Origin: a virus
Reading direction: 5' to 3' (one strand)
IMG/VR virus record: IMGVR_UViG_3300042341_000205
Span: 1 to 35,829 of that record
DNA: 35,829 nt
This document shows positions 25,156 through 32,747 of this stretch, one piece after another. The position numbers were made by a program, and so were the translations under genes. The first letter of the stretch is position 1. The number at the start of each line of letters is the position of its first letter. Below the pieces are notes generated by a model. It searched no databases. It was not told the DNA's origin and worked only from the letters and a program-made list of their open reading frames with translations.

Positions 25156-25164
25156 ATATTTATT
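25156..25164 (+). promoter_or_regulatory. ATATTTATT motif before the tail tube gene
   Basis: One mismatch from the recurrent motif, ending 23 bases before the ATG at 25188. It could give the tube gene its own strong start in addition to read-through from the sheath gene. Confidence 0.45.
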
Positions 25165-25187
25165 AATACAAATAAAAGGAATAAAAA

Positions 25188-25676
25188 ATGGCAGAAATAT
25201 TAGAGTTTGATAAGATGTTCTATACGAACTTCGAACCGAAGATGAAAAATAGATATGTGATGGAGATAGATAATATCCCTTCATATCTTGTAAAGGCAGC
25301 AAATAGACCTACAATTCAATTTGAAACCGTAACTTTAGACCATATCAACGTAAAGAGAAAGTTGAAAGGTAAAGGTGAGTGGCAAGATATCACTATCACA
25401 CTTTATGACCCAATCGTTCCTTCTGGAGCACAAGCGGTAATGGAGTGGATTCGTTTAGGACATGAATCAATTACTGGTAGAGATGGATACGCTGATTTCT
25501 ATAAGAAAGATGTTGATTTCTATTTATTAGGACCAGTTGGTGATAAGATTGAACAATGGAAATTGAAAGGTGCATTTATCTCTCAAGCAAACTTTGGAGA
25601 TTTATCATTCGATTCAAATGAAGTTGCAACAATCGAATTAACACTATCTTATGATTACGCAATCTTAGAATTCTAA
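25188..25676 (+). CDS. Tail tube protein (T4 gp19-like)
   Basis: This 162-residue protein is nearly the same length as T4 gp19 (163). It shows the gp19-family pattern: N-terminal FYTNFEPKMKNRYVMEID, then VKAANRPTI, then KRKLKGKGEWQDITITLYDPI, then W-x-L-x-GAFISQANFGDLSFDSNEVATIELTLSYDYA at the end. Hexameric rings stack into the inner tube through which DNA passes. It lies directly after the sheath gene and is closed by a strong terminator, consistent with a high-copy virion protein. An AAGGA element seven bases before the ATG is one of only two clear ribosome sites in the window. Confidence 0.95.
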   Translation: MAEILEFDKMFYTNFEPKMKNRYVMEIDNIPSYLVKAANRPTIQFETVTLDHINVKRKLKGKGEWQDITITLYDPIVPSGAQAVMEWIRLGHESITGRDGYADFYKKDVDFYLLGPVGDKIEQWKLKGAFISQANFGDLSFDSNEVATIELTLSYDYAILEF

Positions 25677-25695
25677 TCTAAAAATAATAAAAATA

Positions 25696-25724
25696 AGGGG
25701 ATTTCAAAAGAATCCCCTTTTTTG
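25696..25724 (+). terminator. Rho-independent terminator after the tail tube gene
   Basis: AAGGGGATT (25696-25704) pairs perfectly with AATCCCCTT (25712-25720) around a 7-base loop, followed by TTTT. The 9-bp stem and U run make a textbook terminator. Confidence 0.93.
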
Positions 25725-25750
25725 TGCTTTCTATTTTTTTAATTTCTATG

Positions 25751-25758
25751 TATTTATA
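25751..25758 (+). promoter_or_regulatory. TATTTATA motif before the chaperone/gp26-like gene
   Basis: The eight-base core TATTTATA ends 24 bases before the ATG at 25783 and follows the terminator at 25696-25724, again giving the order terminator, motif, gene. Confidence 0.5.
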
Positions 25759-25782
25759 TATACAAACAAAATAAACAACGTT

Positions 25783-26592
25783 ATGGCAGAAATGACAAAT
25801 ACAACTAAGGTGCAAATGCAAACCGCACCAAAACAAAATGATTTCCCAACCGAAACCATTGAATTACCATCTCAAGGATTAGTATATCCTGAAGGACATC
25901 CATTAAGAAAGGGTACTTGTGAGATAAAGTATATGACAGCAAGAGAAGAAGATATTCTTGCATCCCAAAACCTTATTAAAAAAGGTATTGTATTGGATAA
26001 GTTATTTGAATCGGTTGTGGTTGAACCAGGTGTAAATCCAAATGATATTTACATTGGTGATAAGAACGCTATCCTTTTAGCAACTCGTATTTTAGGATAT
26101 GGCGCTGATTATGAGATAGAAATGACTGACCCTTTTACTTTAGAAAAGCAAGCAGTAACTATTGATTTGGGTAAAGTGCAAACAAAAGATATTGATACGG
26201 AAGTATTAAATTCTAATAATTCATATAAATTCATATTACCTTCAAGTGGTAAAGAAATTGAATTTAAATTACTTACACATGGTGATGAGCAAGAGATAAC
26301 AAAAGAAACTCAGGCTTTAGAAAAATTAAACAAAAACTCATCTACTCAATATGATGTAACAACTAGATTGAAGTATATGATTACATCTGTTGATGGTAAT
26401 ACTGATAGAGGATTTATCAATAGATGGGTATATAATGCATTCTTAGCAAAAGATACTAAGGCGTTTAGAAAGCATGTTAAGGAAATGAGTCCTGATATGG
26501 ATTTGACATTCCAATTTACATCACAAATAACTGGTGAAACGGAGGCGCTTGATATACCCTTCGGGATTAACTTTTTTTACCCTTCCGCTTGA
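25783..26592 (+). CDS. T4 gp26-like protein in the tail-assembly-chaperone position
   Basis: This 269-residue protein has the pattern of the T4 baseplate gp26 family (PF12322): IELPSQGLVYPEGHPLRKG, then EIKYMTAREEDILASQNLIKKG, then GDKNAILLATRILGYGADYE, and a late IPFGINFFYPSA end. It sits between the tube and tape measure genes. That is where tailed phages keep their tail assembly chaperones, which often come as a short form and a frameshifted long form. The next frame overlaps its end by 59 bases in the +1 register and continues with conserved-looking sequence, so a longer fused product is probable. Whether the role is hub component or chaperone for the tape measure is open. The family call is fairly sure. 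Confidence 0.82.
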   Translation: MAEMTNTTKVQMQTAPKQNDFPTETIELPSQGLVYPEGHPLRKGTCEIKYMTAREEDILASQNLIKKGIVLDKLFESVVVEPGVNPNDIYIGDKNAILLATRILGYGADYEIEMTDPFTLEKQAVTIDLGKVQTKDIDTEVLNSNNSYKFILPSSGKEIEFKLLTHGDEQEITKETQALEKLNKNSSTQYDVTTRLKYMITSVDGNTDRGFINRWVYNAFLAKDTKAFRKHVKEMSPDMDLTFQFTSQITGETEALDIPFGINFFYPSA

Positions 26593-26782
26593 TTATAGAA
26601 TACAATTACATTCGCAAATTTGGGAAATGGTTCAATTCAGTAATGGATTTACTTGGTCTGAAGTTTACCATATGCCTGTATATTTGAGAAGGTTTTATTT
26701 CAATAAATTGGTTGAAATGAAGAAAAAAGAAGCTGAGGAATATAAAAAAGCTCAAAGTAAATCGAAAGTGAGGATGCGTTAA
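26534..26782 (+). CDS. Overlapping frame, probable frameshifted C-terminal extension of the gp26-like protein (gp51/TAC-like)
   Basis: The frame is open from a GTG at 26534, but those first residues are in the wrong register of the previous gene and have no ribosome site. The part that looks real starts near 26593: DYRIQLHSQIWEMVQFSNGFTWSEVYHMPVYLRRFYFNKLVEMKKKEAEEYKK. The FTWSEVY-x-MP-x-x-LRRFY stretch is typical of tail-assembly-chaperone extensions and of gp51-like proteins. A +1 (or -2) shift in the overlap would give a fused protein of roughly 330 residues. Other possibilities are independent starts at GTG 26534 or ATG 26627 (51 residues). The gene ends inside the terminator hairpin that follows. 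Confidence 0.7.
   Translation: MKRRRLIYPSGLTFFTLPLDYRIQLHSQIWEMVQFSNGFTWSEVYHMPVYLRRFYFNKLVEMKKKEAEEYKKAQSKSKVRMR
26569..26592 (+). promoter_or_regulatory. Candidate programmed frameshift window
   Basis: In the gp26-like frame the codons read AAC TTT TTT TAC CCT TCC GCT TGA. Seven T residues (26572-26578) offer a slippery run. The slow stop context GCT TGA T (26587-26593) offers a second site where skipping one base gives GAT TAT AGA in the downstream frame. Either shift lands in the frame that continues to 26782. No strong downstream stimulatory structure is evident by eye. Confidence 0.5.
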
Positions 26783-26795
26783 TCCTCACTTTTTT
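26766..26795 (+). terminator. Terminator overlapping a stop codon
   Basis: AAGTGAGGAT (26766-26775) pairs perfectly with ATCCTCACTT (26782-26791) around a 6-base loop, followed by TTTT. The TAA stop of the preceding frame (26780-26782) spans the loop and the first base of the 3' arm, so a terminating ribosome would cover the hairpin. Confidence 0.92.
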
Positions 26796-26803
26796 ATTAT
26801 CCA

Positions 26804-26812
26804 ATATTTATA
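26804..26812 (+). promoter_or_regulatory. ATATTTATA motif before the tape-measure unit
   Basis: An exact copy ends 20 bases before the ATG at 26833 and begins 9 bases after the terminator at 26766-26795. It would drive the 71-residue gene, tape measure and baseplate genes, which are closely packed with no further copy of the motif until the tmRNA. Confidence 0.5.
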
Positions 26813-26832
26813 CAATATAAAAGGAGAAAACT

Positions 26833-27048
26833 ATGTCAAAACAAAAACAACCAATTAAAGAGGGTCTATTCAGTTCAGCTAAAAAATTTACTGATGCATT
26901 TTTTGATGGATTAAAACAAAATGCAATAAATAAAGCATTAGACCAGGCAAAACAAAACAAATTTCCACCGGATGTAATTGATGCTATGGAAAGAATTGAA
27001 AAAGAAAGTGATACTCTTAATAAATTAATACAAAAGTATTCAAAATAA
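26833..27048 (+). CDS. Small helical protein before the tape measure, unknown function
   Basis: This 71-residue, Lys-rich and mostly helical protein (FTDAFFDGLKQNAINKALDQA, then DVIDAMERIEKESDTLNKLIQKY) has no signal or membrane segment. It has the best ribosome binding site in the window, AAGGAG six bases before the ATG, which suggests high expression. It lies 8 bases before the tape measure gene at the head of the tape-measure/baseplate unit. A tail-assembly or tape-measure-associated role is possible from position, but I do not recognise a family. Confidence 0.65.
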   Translation: MSKQKQPIKEGLFSSAKKFTDAFFDGLKQNAINKALDQAKQNKFPPDVIDAMERIEKESDTLNKLIQKYSK

Positions 27049-27056
27049 TTCTATAA

Positions 27057-29651
27057 ATGGCCGATTTAGAAAATAAAAAAGCAGCAGCCTTACTGAAAAT
27101 ATCAAACGCAGAAGCTGAGCATAATCGTTTGTTGGCAGAAGGTTTACGTCTAAATCGAGATATGACTGCAGCACTGAAGGAGCAGGAAAAAATAATATCA
27201 GATGCTGGAAAGGAAATTAAAAAAATAAATCAAGATAGACTAGATGGTCTTAAGAACGCTGAAAAGTCAGTAAGTAGTATAAGTGGTTTGTACCAAAATC
27301 TAAATAAATTTGAAAGAGATAGAATTAAAAATACTCTTACATCCAATACATTAACACTTGAACAAACTCAAGTATTAAATAAAATGGCTGATATCAATAG
27401 TGATATAGCACAATTAACATTGGATGATGTGGCGGGACATGCTGCATTGAAAAAAGAATATGATGATTTAAAAGGTACATTAGGCACTATAAGTGAAACA
27501 GATAAAGTTATTCTTGAAAATTTAGCAGACCAAAATAAAATGGCAGCTAGTCTTGGTAAAATGACTAAGGCTCAAAAAGATTTTTTAGGAAAGCAATTAG
27601 CTGTATATGATGGTATAAAAGATACAATAGGTGGTATATTAGAAACTGCAAGTTTATTAACATCTAATGTTAAGGGAGCTTTAGGAGCTGCAATACTTGG
27701 TGCTGGGTATGGTTTGGAGGCGTGGGGTAAGAGTGTTAGAAGTTTTGGAGGATACGTGGATTCAGCACAAATATCAACATTTGCTTTAGGTTTTGCATTT
27801 AAGGATGCAGAAGAAACTGCAAAGGGATTATCAAAAGAATTTGGTGGATTAAAAGATGTATCATTTAGTACTCAGTTGAATGCCAATTTAATGGCAACTA
27901 ATATGGGTATTAGTGGTGCTGAAGCTGCAAATGTAGTTGGTAACTTTGCAAGAATGAACGAAGGTTCTGCTTCAACTGCTATGGATATGGCAGCAGCTAC
28001 AAAATCAATGGGTAAAGCGGCTGGTGTTCCAATTGATTCCTTAATGAAGGATGTAGCTGGTTCAACAAAAGCATTTGCTGAATATGGTAAAAATGGTGGA
28101 TTAAATATATCTAAGGCAGCAGTAGCAGCAGCTAAGATGGGTGTTAGTATGGATTCAATGACGAAAGTAACTGATTCCCTTTTAGATTTTGAAACATCTA
28201 TTAATGCGGAGATGGAATTGGGTGCAATGCTTGGTAAAAATCTTAATTTAGATAGAGCAAGAGGTTTAGCATATGAGGGAGATATTAACGGAGCTGTAAA
28301 ATCAACTTTGGATGAATTGGGTGGTATAGAAGCATTCAATAAAATGGATATCTTCCAAAAGAGAAAAGCGGCAGAGTTATTGGGATTATCAGTTGATGAA
28401 TTCCAAAAAATGGCAACCAATGCAGATAAAATATCTGATATTGGTGAAGGTAGCAATTCTAAATGGAGCGCACTTTGGGAAGGAACTACTGCATTTGTAA
28501 CAGGACCATTGGCTGGTGTTGCTAAAGGATTTGGTAGTAGTTTAATTGCAATTGGCCAAATGGGAACTGGATTAAGTGGGTTGGGAATTAATATGGGTGG
28601 TATTGTAAAATCATCGGCAGAGTTTGTAAAAAATATGGTTAAAGCGGCAGCTAGTAAAATTATGGGTAAAGGTGGTCCTGGTGATTCTGCATCTCAATTT
28701 GCTGGTGGTAGTTTTTCAAAAGGAAAAGAATTACTTGCACAAAGAAACGCAGCAGCTGCAGCTAAAACTCCATCTACTGCAACAACTCCAGCACCTGGTG
28801 GTGGGGGAGCTGACCAAGCTAATAAATTTGGAAAGATAAAAGCAGGTGATTTAATTAAAGGAGCAGCTGCATTATTAATATTAGCAGCAGCACTTTATGT
28901 ATCTGCTAAAGCATTCCAAGAGTTTGCAACGGTTAAGTGGGAAGATGTTGGTAAGGGATTGGTTGGATTGGTTGGATTGGCTGGTATTGCATATGTATTA
29001 TCAAAAGCAAGTGGTTCTATGATACAAGGAGCAATAGCAATAGCAATATTAGGCGCAGCATTGATACCATTTGCATTTGCTATGAGTTTAATACAAGGAT
29101 TAAATATAGATTCTGTATTAGCTGCAGCAGCTGGATTGGTTTTATTTGGTGTAGCAGCTGCTGGACTTGGTTTAATATTACCATTTGTATTAGCTGGTGC
29201 ATTGGGTATAGCTGTTTTAGGTGCAGCATTGATAGTATTTGGAACTGGTATGAATTTAATAGGTAGTGGATTTGGTGCAATATCCGCAACACTACCAGCT
29301 ATAATGGAACAAATATCAGCAGTATCTCAAATAGATTACATGCCAATTTTAGGATTAGCAGGTGCATTAACTATGTTAGCAGGTGCATTAGCATTGGTTG
29401 CTATTAGTGGTTTACTTGCACTTCCTGTTTTGATGGCATTGGGTGGATTATCTAGCTTATTTGGAGGTGGTGGAGAAGGTGGTGGTGAAGGTAAGACTGA
29501 TAGTACGGCTCAATTGATTGAAGAAATAAAAGGTTTAAGAGCAGATTTAAATGCTGGTAAAATATCCGTTAATATGGATGGACAAAAAGTTACATCAAGA
29601 GTATCGGCAATAGTTGATAAGGGTAGTTCAAATTCATATGGTAAAAGATAA
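27057..29651 (+). CDS. Tail tape measure protein
   Basis: This 864-residue protein has the classic layout. Residues 1-170 are Lys/Glu-rich coiled coil. Residues ~190-480 are a Gly/Ala-rich central part (LGAMLGKNLNLDRARGLAYEGD is a pattern I recall from tape measures). Residues ~598-805 contain several hydrophobic segments such as AAALLILAAALYVSAKAF, AIAILGAALIPFAFAM and MLAGALALVAISGLLALPVLMAL. The C-terminus reads EEIKGLRADLNAGKISVNMDGQKVTSRV, a common tape measure ending. It fills the tail tube during assembly and may help pass the inner membrane at infection. At about 0.15 nm per residue the length predicts a tail near 130 nm. The next gene starts 2 bases after the stop. Confidence 0.92.
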   Translation: MADLENKKAAALLKISNAEAEHNRLLAEGLRLNRDMTAALKEQEKIISDAGKEIKKINQDRLDGLKNAEKSVSSISGLYQNLNKFERDRIKNTLTSNTLTLEQTQVLNKMADINSDIAQLTLDDVAGHAALKKEYDDLKGTLGTISETDKVILENLADQNKMAASLGKMTKAQKDFLGKQLAVYDGIKDTIGGILETASLLTSNVKGALGAAILGAGYGLEAWGKSVRSFGGYVDSAQISTFALGFAFKDAEETAKGLSKEFGGLKDVSFSTQLNANLMATNMGISGAEAANVVGNFARMNEGSASTAMDMAAATKSMGKAAGVPIDSLMKDVAGSTKAFAEYGKNGGLNISKAAVAAAKMGVSMDSMTKVTDSLLDFETSINAEMELGAMLGKNLNLDRARGLAYEGDINGAVKSTLDELGGIEAFNKMDIFQKRKAAELLGLSVDEFQKMATNADKISDIGEGSNSKWSALWEGTTAFVTGPLAGVAKGFGSSLIAIGQMGTGLSGLGINMGGIVKSSAEFVKNMVKAAASKIMGKGGPGDSASQFAGGSFSKGKELLAQRNAAAAAKTPSTATTPAPGGGGADQANKFGKIKAGDLIKGAAALLILAAALYVSAKAFQEFATVKWEDVGKGLVGLVGLAGIAYVLSKASGSMIQGAIAIAILGAALIPFAFAMSLIQGLNIDSVLAAAAGLVLFGVAAAGLGLILPFVLAGALGIAVLGAALIVFGTGMNLIGSGFGAISATLPAIMEQISAVSQIDYMPILGLAGALTMLAGALALVAISGLLALPVLMALGGLSSLFGGGGEGGGEGKTDSTAQLIEEIKGLRADLNAGKISVNMDGQKVTSRVSAIVDKGSSNSYGKR

Positions 29652-29653
29652 CG

Positions 29654-32440
29654 ATGGGTAAGACAATAGAAGAATTATTTAAGACCAAAGTATTAGCAGA
29701 TGGTAAAACTGCTGAGCAGAAATATGATATCCGCAATAGTAAGGATTTACCTATAAGTGCGAACACTACGGTATTATTAGAACCATCTTTTAAAGCAGCA
29801 ACTGCAATTAGACGAAAAATATCAACAACCAAAGGTGAAACTAGATTAGAAGAAGAAACAAGTGGATTACGAATAATAAATACATTATCAGCACCTTTAA
29901 TATATGGTACTGATATATTTAAATTTCAAAAAAAATCAACTAGACTAGTTGAAATAATGAAGGATAGTGTAAATTCCAATAACCCACAAGATGCTGGTAT
30001 TGTTGGTAACTTCCTTAAAAAAGCAGAAGATTTTGGATTAAAAATTGCTGGTAAATTAGGTATTGCTTTTCCTGAATCAACTATACCAACAAAGATTTCA
30101 TTAAACGCAGATTTCAAAGCAGGTAAAGAACCTGATACGATGATTACTCTTGCTAAAATTAAAGGAGATTCTAAAGGTAATTTAGTTGGACAAGTTTTAA
30201 AGAATAGTGCAAGAGGAACTCCTAAGCAAATTGGTAATCAATTATTGGGAGCAGGTATAAATTTACTTAAAGGTGAAATAAAGAAAAAATTATTTGGAGC
30301 ACCTAAGCAGGGTGCACAAAACTTAGCAGGTAAAAGTGACCAAGAAGTACAATACGATAGTTCCGGAAAATATTCAGATACTATAAGTCCAACTGATGAA
30401 GATTATTTTAAAAGAAATGACCTTTCATCTATTTTAGTTGCACAAGAAACAAAAGCATTAGGTGGCGGCCCCCGTGTTAATAAAAAAATAGATGAGTTAG
30501 TACCAAAATCAAAAGGATTGGATATTCCAAATCCTGGTGGATTATTTTCAAGTGTTAGTGATAAATTTAAAACAGCAGTTGAAAGTGGAAAAACAAAATT
30601 AGCAGAGGCCCAAAAGCAAGGACAACAAGCAATATCGGATGGTAAAACAAAAATAGGCGATACAAAAAAAGATACACCTGCAGGAGCTAAAGATGCTAAT
30701 ATTACATATTCATCTACAATAGATGCTAAATCGGATGATATTAAATTAAGAAACGATTTATCATCCAAATTAGATGGATTAAATACTGCTAATGATGAAT
30801 CTAAATCTAAAGGTGCGGCCGTAGCTAAACCAGGTGTTCCGGAAGTAGCTCCTGATATATCATTAACAGGTAAAACATTACCAGTTAAAAATCCATTTGC
30901 ATCTACCAAAGAAACATTAGATTCAACAACAAAAGATGCAACTGCTAAGTTATCCGAAGGTAGAAAAGAAGGACAACAAAATTTGGCTGCAAAGGATGAA
31001 AAAGCAATAGCGGCCGGAGTAGAATCTAAGCACGATGGTAAAACAAAATATTCAGAGACGGTTGATTCATCGCAGGATGATGTTGCATTAAGAAATGATT
31101 TATCATCTAAGTTAGCAGCACTAACCGCAGCAACTGCCGATATGAGTACAAGCGCAACATCAGCTGAAAGACCGGGAGTTACTATTAGTACTTATTCATC
31201 ATTAAAAGATGCACAAACTCCTAAAGTAACTTTAAAAACAAAATATGGTATTGATAGTAGTGGTAAAACTGATTTTGTAAATGAAAAAACTCAATATGCT
31301 GGTAGTGAATTAAAAATAGGGCCTGATACATTGGATGATTATGATTTTATAACTTTAAAATTTACATCAATTGCAAAAAAGCAATCAGTAAACTTCAGAG
31401 CAACTTTATCTGGTATTACAGAAACTACAACACCAAGTTGGGATTCGGCTAAATTTATTGGTTCACCATTTCCATATTGGACTTATACTGGTATAGAAAG
31501 AAGTGTATCTTTTAATTTTAAAGTATATTCAACTACACCATTACAACATATAGCAGCTTGGCAAAGATTAAACTTTTTGACATCATTAGCATACCCACAG
31601 GGATATGCAGGAAATATAGCAGTACTTGCACCATTCCTTAGAGTTACAATTGGAAATTTATATAAAAATAAAGAATGTTTTATTGCACAACTTTCATATA
31701 CTGTTGATGATAATAGTACTTGGGAAGTTGGACCTGTTGCTGCTATGGGTATGGCTGATAATGAATCATTCAAATTGAATGGGGAATCAACATCTTTAGA
31801 TAATTACAAATTACCAAAAATAATAGATGTTAGTGTAACATTAAACTTTGTGGAATCAAAATCAAATACAAAGGATGGTTATTTATATGGATTTGATAAA
31901 TTACCTAGAGAAATTAGAAAAGGAAAAGATAAAAGTGGTAAAGAAACATCATCAACGTTTACAACAGAAAATACAGCAACTTCAATAGAAGCTGCAGCTG
32001 ACTCAAATAATAAAGAAAGTACCGCACAAGCTGAGGCATCTATTAATACAACTACCCCAAAGGTTGATGCTGTGTCAGCAACTGCACCTGTTAATAATCC
32101 TGCTCAAGCAACAACAGCAACACAAACAAATTCTGGTTTGGAAAACGCAGCAGTACCAAAAGTAGAACCACCACCAACATATAAAATTGAAGCAAGGGAT
32201 ACTGGCGATGGATATGAAGGAAAAATATATGCTAATGGAAAACTTATACAAACGCAAGGATACGTTAGTACATTTGGATATACTTATTCTTATTGGGATG
32301 GGCCGATGGGGCAGCAAAAGGAAATTGTAGAAAGATATACAGGAGTTGAGGCTGTAAAGCAATCATTGATTAAAACAGGAAAAATGCAAGGTTTTTATGT
32401 AGATGGAAAGTTCTATGAAAAAAGTGATAATATAACTTAA
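29654..32440 (+). CDS. Large baseplate protein with a conserved tube-initiator-like core
   Basis: In this 928-residue protein residues ~225-490 hold three copies of a composite repeat about 115 residues apart. Each has a GQQNLA-like helix and a KYS-x-T-(I/V)-D-x-x-x-DD-x-x-LRNDLSS core. Residues ~570-760 form the conserved part: F-x-ATLSGITETTTPSWDSAKFIG, then PYWTYTGIERSVSFNFKVYS, then LNFLTSLAYPQGYAGN, then VTIGNLYKNKECFI, then YTVDDNSTWE. I recall this core from baseplate proteins of T4-like aquatic phages, in the place held by gp48/gp54 in T4. The remainder is low-complexity linker and a small C-terminal domain. A role at the baseplate-tube junction is inferred from the core and from its place after the tape measure. 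It starts 2 bases after the previous stop. Confidence 0.72.
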   Translation: MGKTIEELFKTKVLADGKTAEQKYDIRNSKDLPISANTTVLLEPSFKAATAIRRKISTTKGETRLEEETSGLRIINTLSAPLIYGTDIFKFQKKSTRLVEIMKDSVNSNNPQDAGIVGNFLKKAEDFGLKIAGKLGIAFPESTIPTKISLNADFKAGKEPDTMITLAKIKGDSKGNLVGQVLKNSARGTPKQIGNQLLGAGINLLKGEIKKKLFGAPKQGAQNLAGKSDQEVQYDSSGKYSDTISPTDEDYFKRNDLSSILVAQETKALGGGPRVNKKIDELVPKSKGLDIPNPGGLFSSVSDKFKTAVESGKTKLAEAQKQGQQAISDGKTKIGDTKKDTPAGAKDANITYSSTIDAKSDDIKLRNDLSSKLDGLNTANDESKSKGAAVAKPGVPEVAPDISLTGKTLPVKNPFASTKETLDSTTKDATAKLSEGRKEGQQNLAAKDEKAIAAGVESKHDGKTKYSETVDSSQDDVALRNDLSSKLAALTAATADMSTSATSAERPGVTISTYSSLKDAQTPKVTLKTKYGIDSSGKTDFVNEKTQYAGSELKIGPDTLDDYDFITLKFTSIAKKQSVNFRATLSGITETTTPSWDSAKFIGSPFPYWTYTGIERSVSFNFKVYSTTPLQHIAAWQRLNFLTSLAYPQGYAGNIAVLAPFLRVTIGNLYKNKECFIAQLSYTVDDNSTWEVGPVAAMGMADNESFKLNGESTSLDNYKLPKIIDVSVTLNFVESKSNTKDGYLYGFDKLPREIRKGKDKSGKETSSTFTTENTATSIEAAADSNNKESTAQAEASINTTTPKVDAVSATAPVNNPAQATTATQTNSGLENAAVPKVEPPPTYKIEARDTGDGYEGKIYANGKLIQTQGYVSTFGYTYSYWDGPMGQQKEIVERYTGVEAVKQSLIKTGKMQGFYVDGKFYEKSDNIT

Positions 32441-32444
32441 AGAT

Positions 32445-32738
32445 ATGGAAAGTAGATATTACGAATTAGAAACTAAAAAAACCCACGATGGTAGAGAGGT
32501 ATATAGACCAAAAATATATCCTAATATTCCATTGAGAGATGATGATGTCTATGTAATGACCGAATTAGGTGATAGATTGGATACATTAGCATTTCAATAT
32601 TATCAAGACCCAACCCTTTGGTGGATAATCGCATCAGCAAATAATATACATGATGCACCATTAGGATTCCCAGAAGAAACAATATTAAGAATTCCATTAA
32701 ACTATATACAAATAGTAACCGATTTTACAAATAATTAA
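32445..32738 (+). CDS. LysM-like baseplate protein (T4 gp53-like)
   Basis: This 97-residue protein has RDDDVYVMTELGDRLDTLAFQYYQDPTLWWIIASANNI, followed by PEETILRIP. This is the LysM-type fold of baseplate wedge gp53 and of small tail proteins such as P2 gpX. The GDRLD-x-LA-x-x-YY-x-D-x-x-LWWII pattern is distinctive. In these proteins the domain is usually structural, holding baseplate parts together. It starts 4 bases after the 928-residue gene and ends 9 bases before the hub gene, so the three are one operon. Confidence 0.88.
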   Translation: MESRYYELETKKTHDGREVYRPKIYPNIPLRDDDVYVMTELGDRLDTLAFQYYQDPTLWWIIASANNIHDAPLGFPEETILRIPLNYIQIVTDFTNN

Positions 32739-32747
32739 ATAAAGTTT

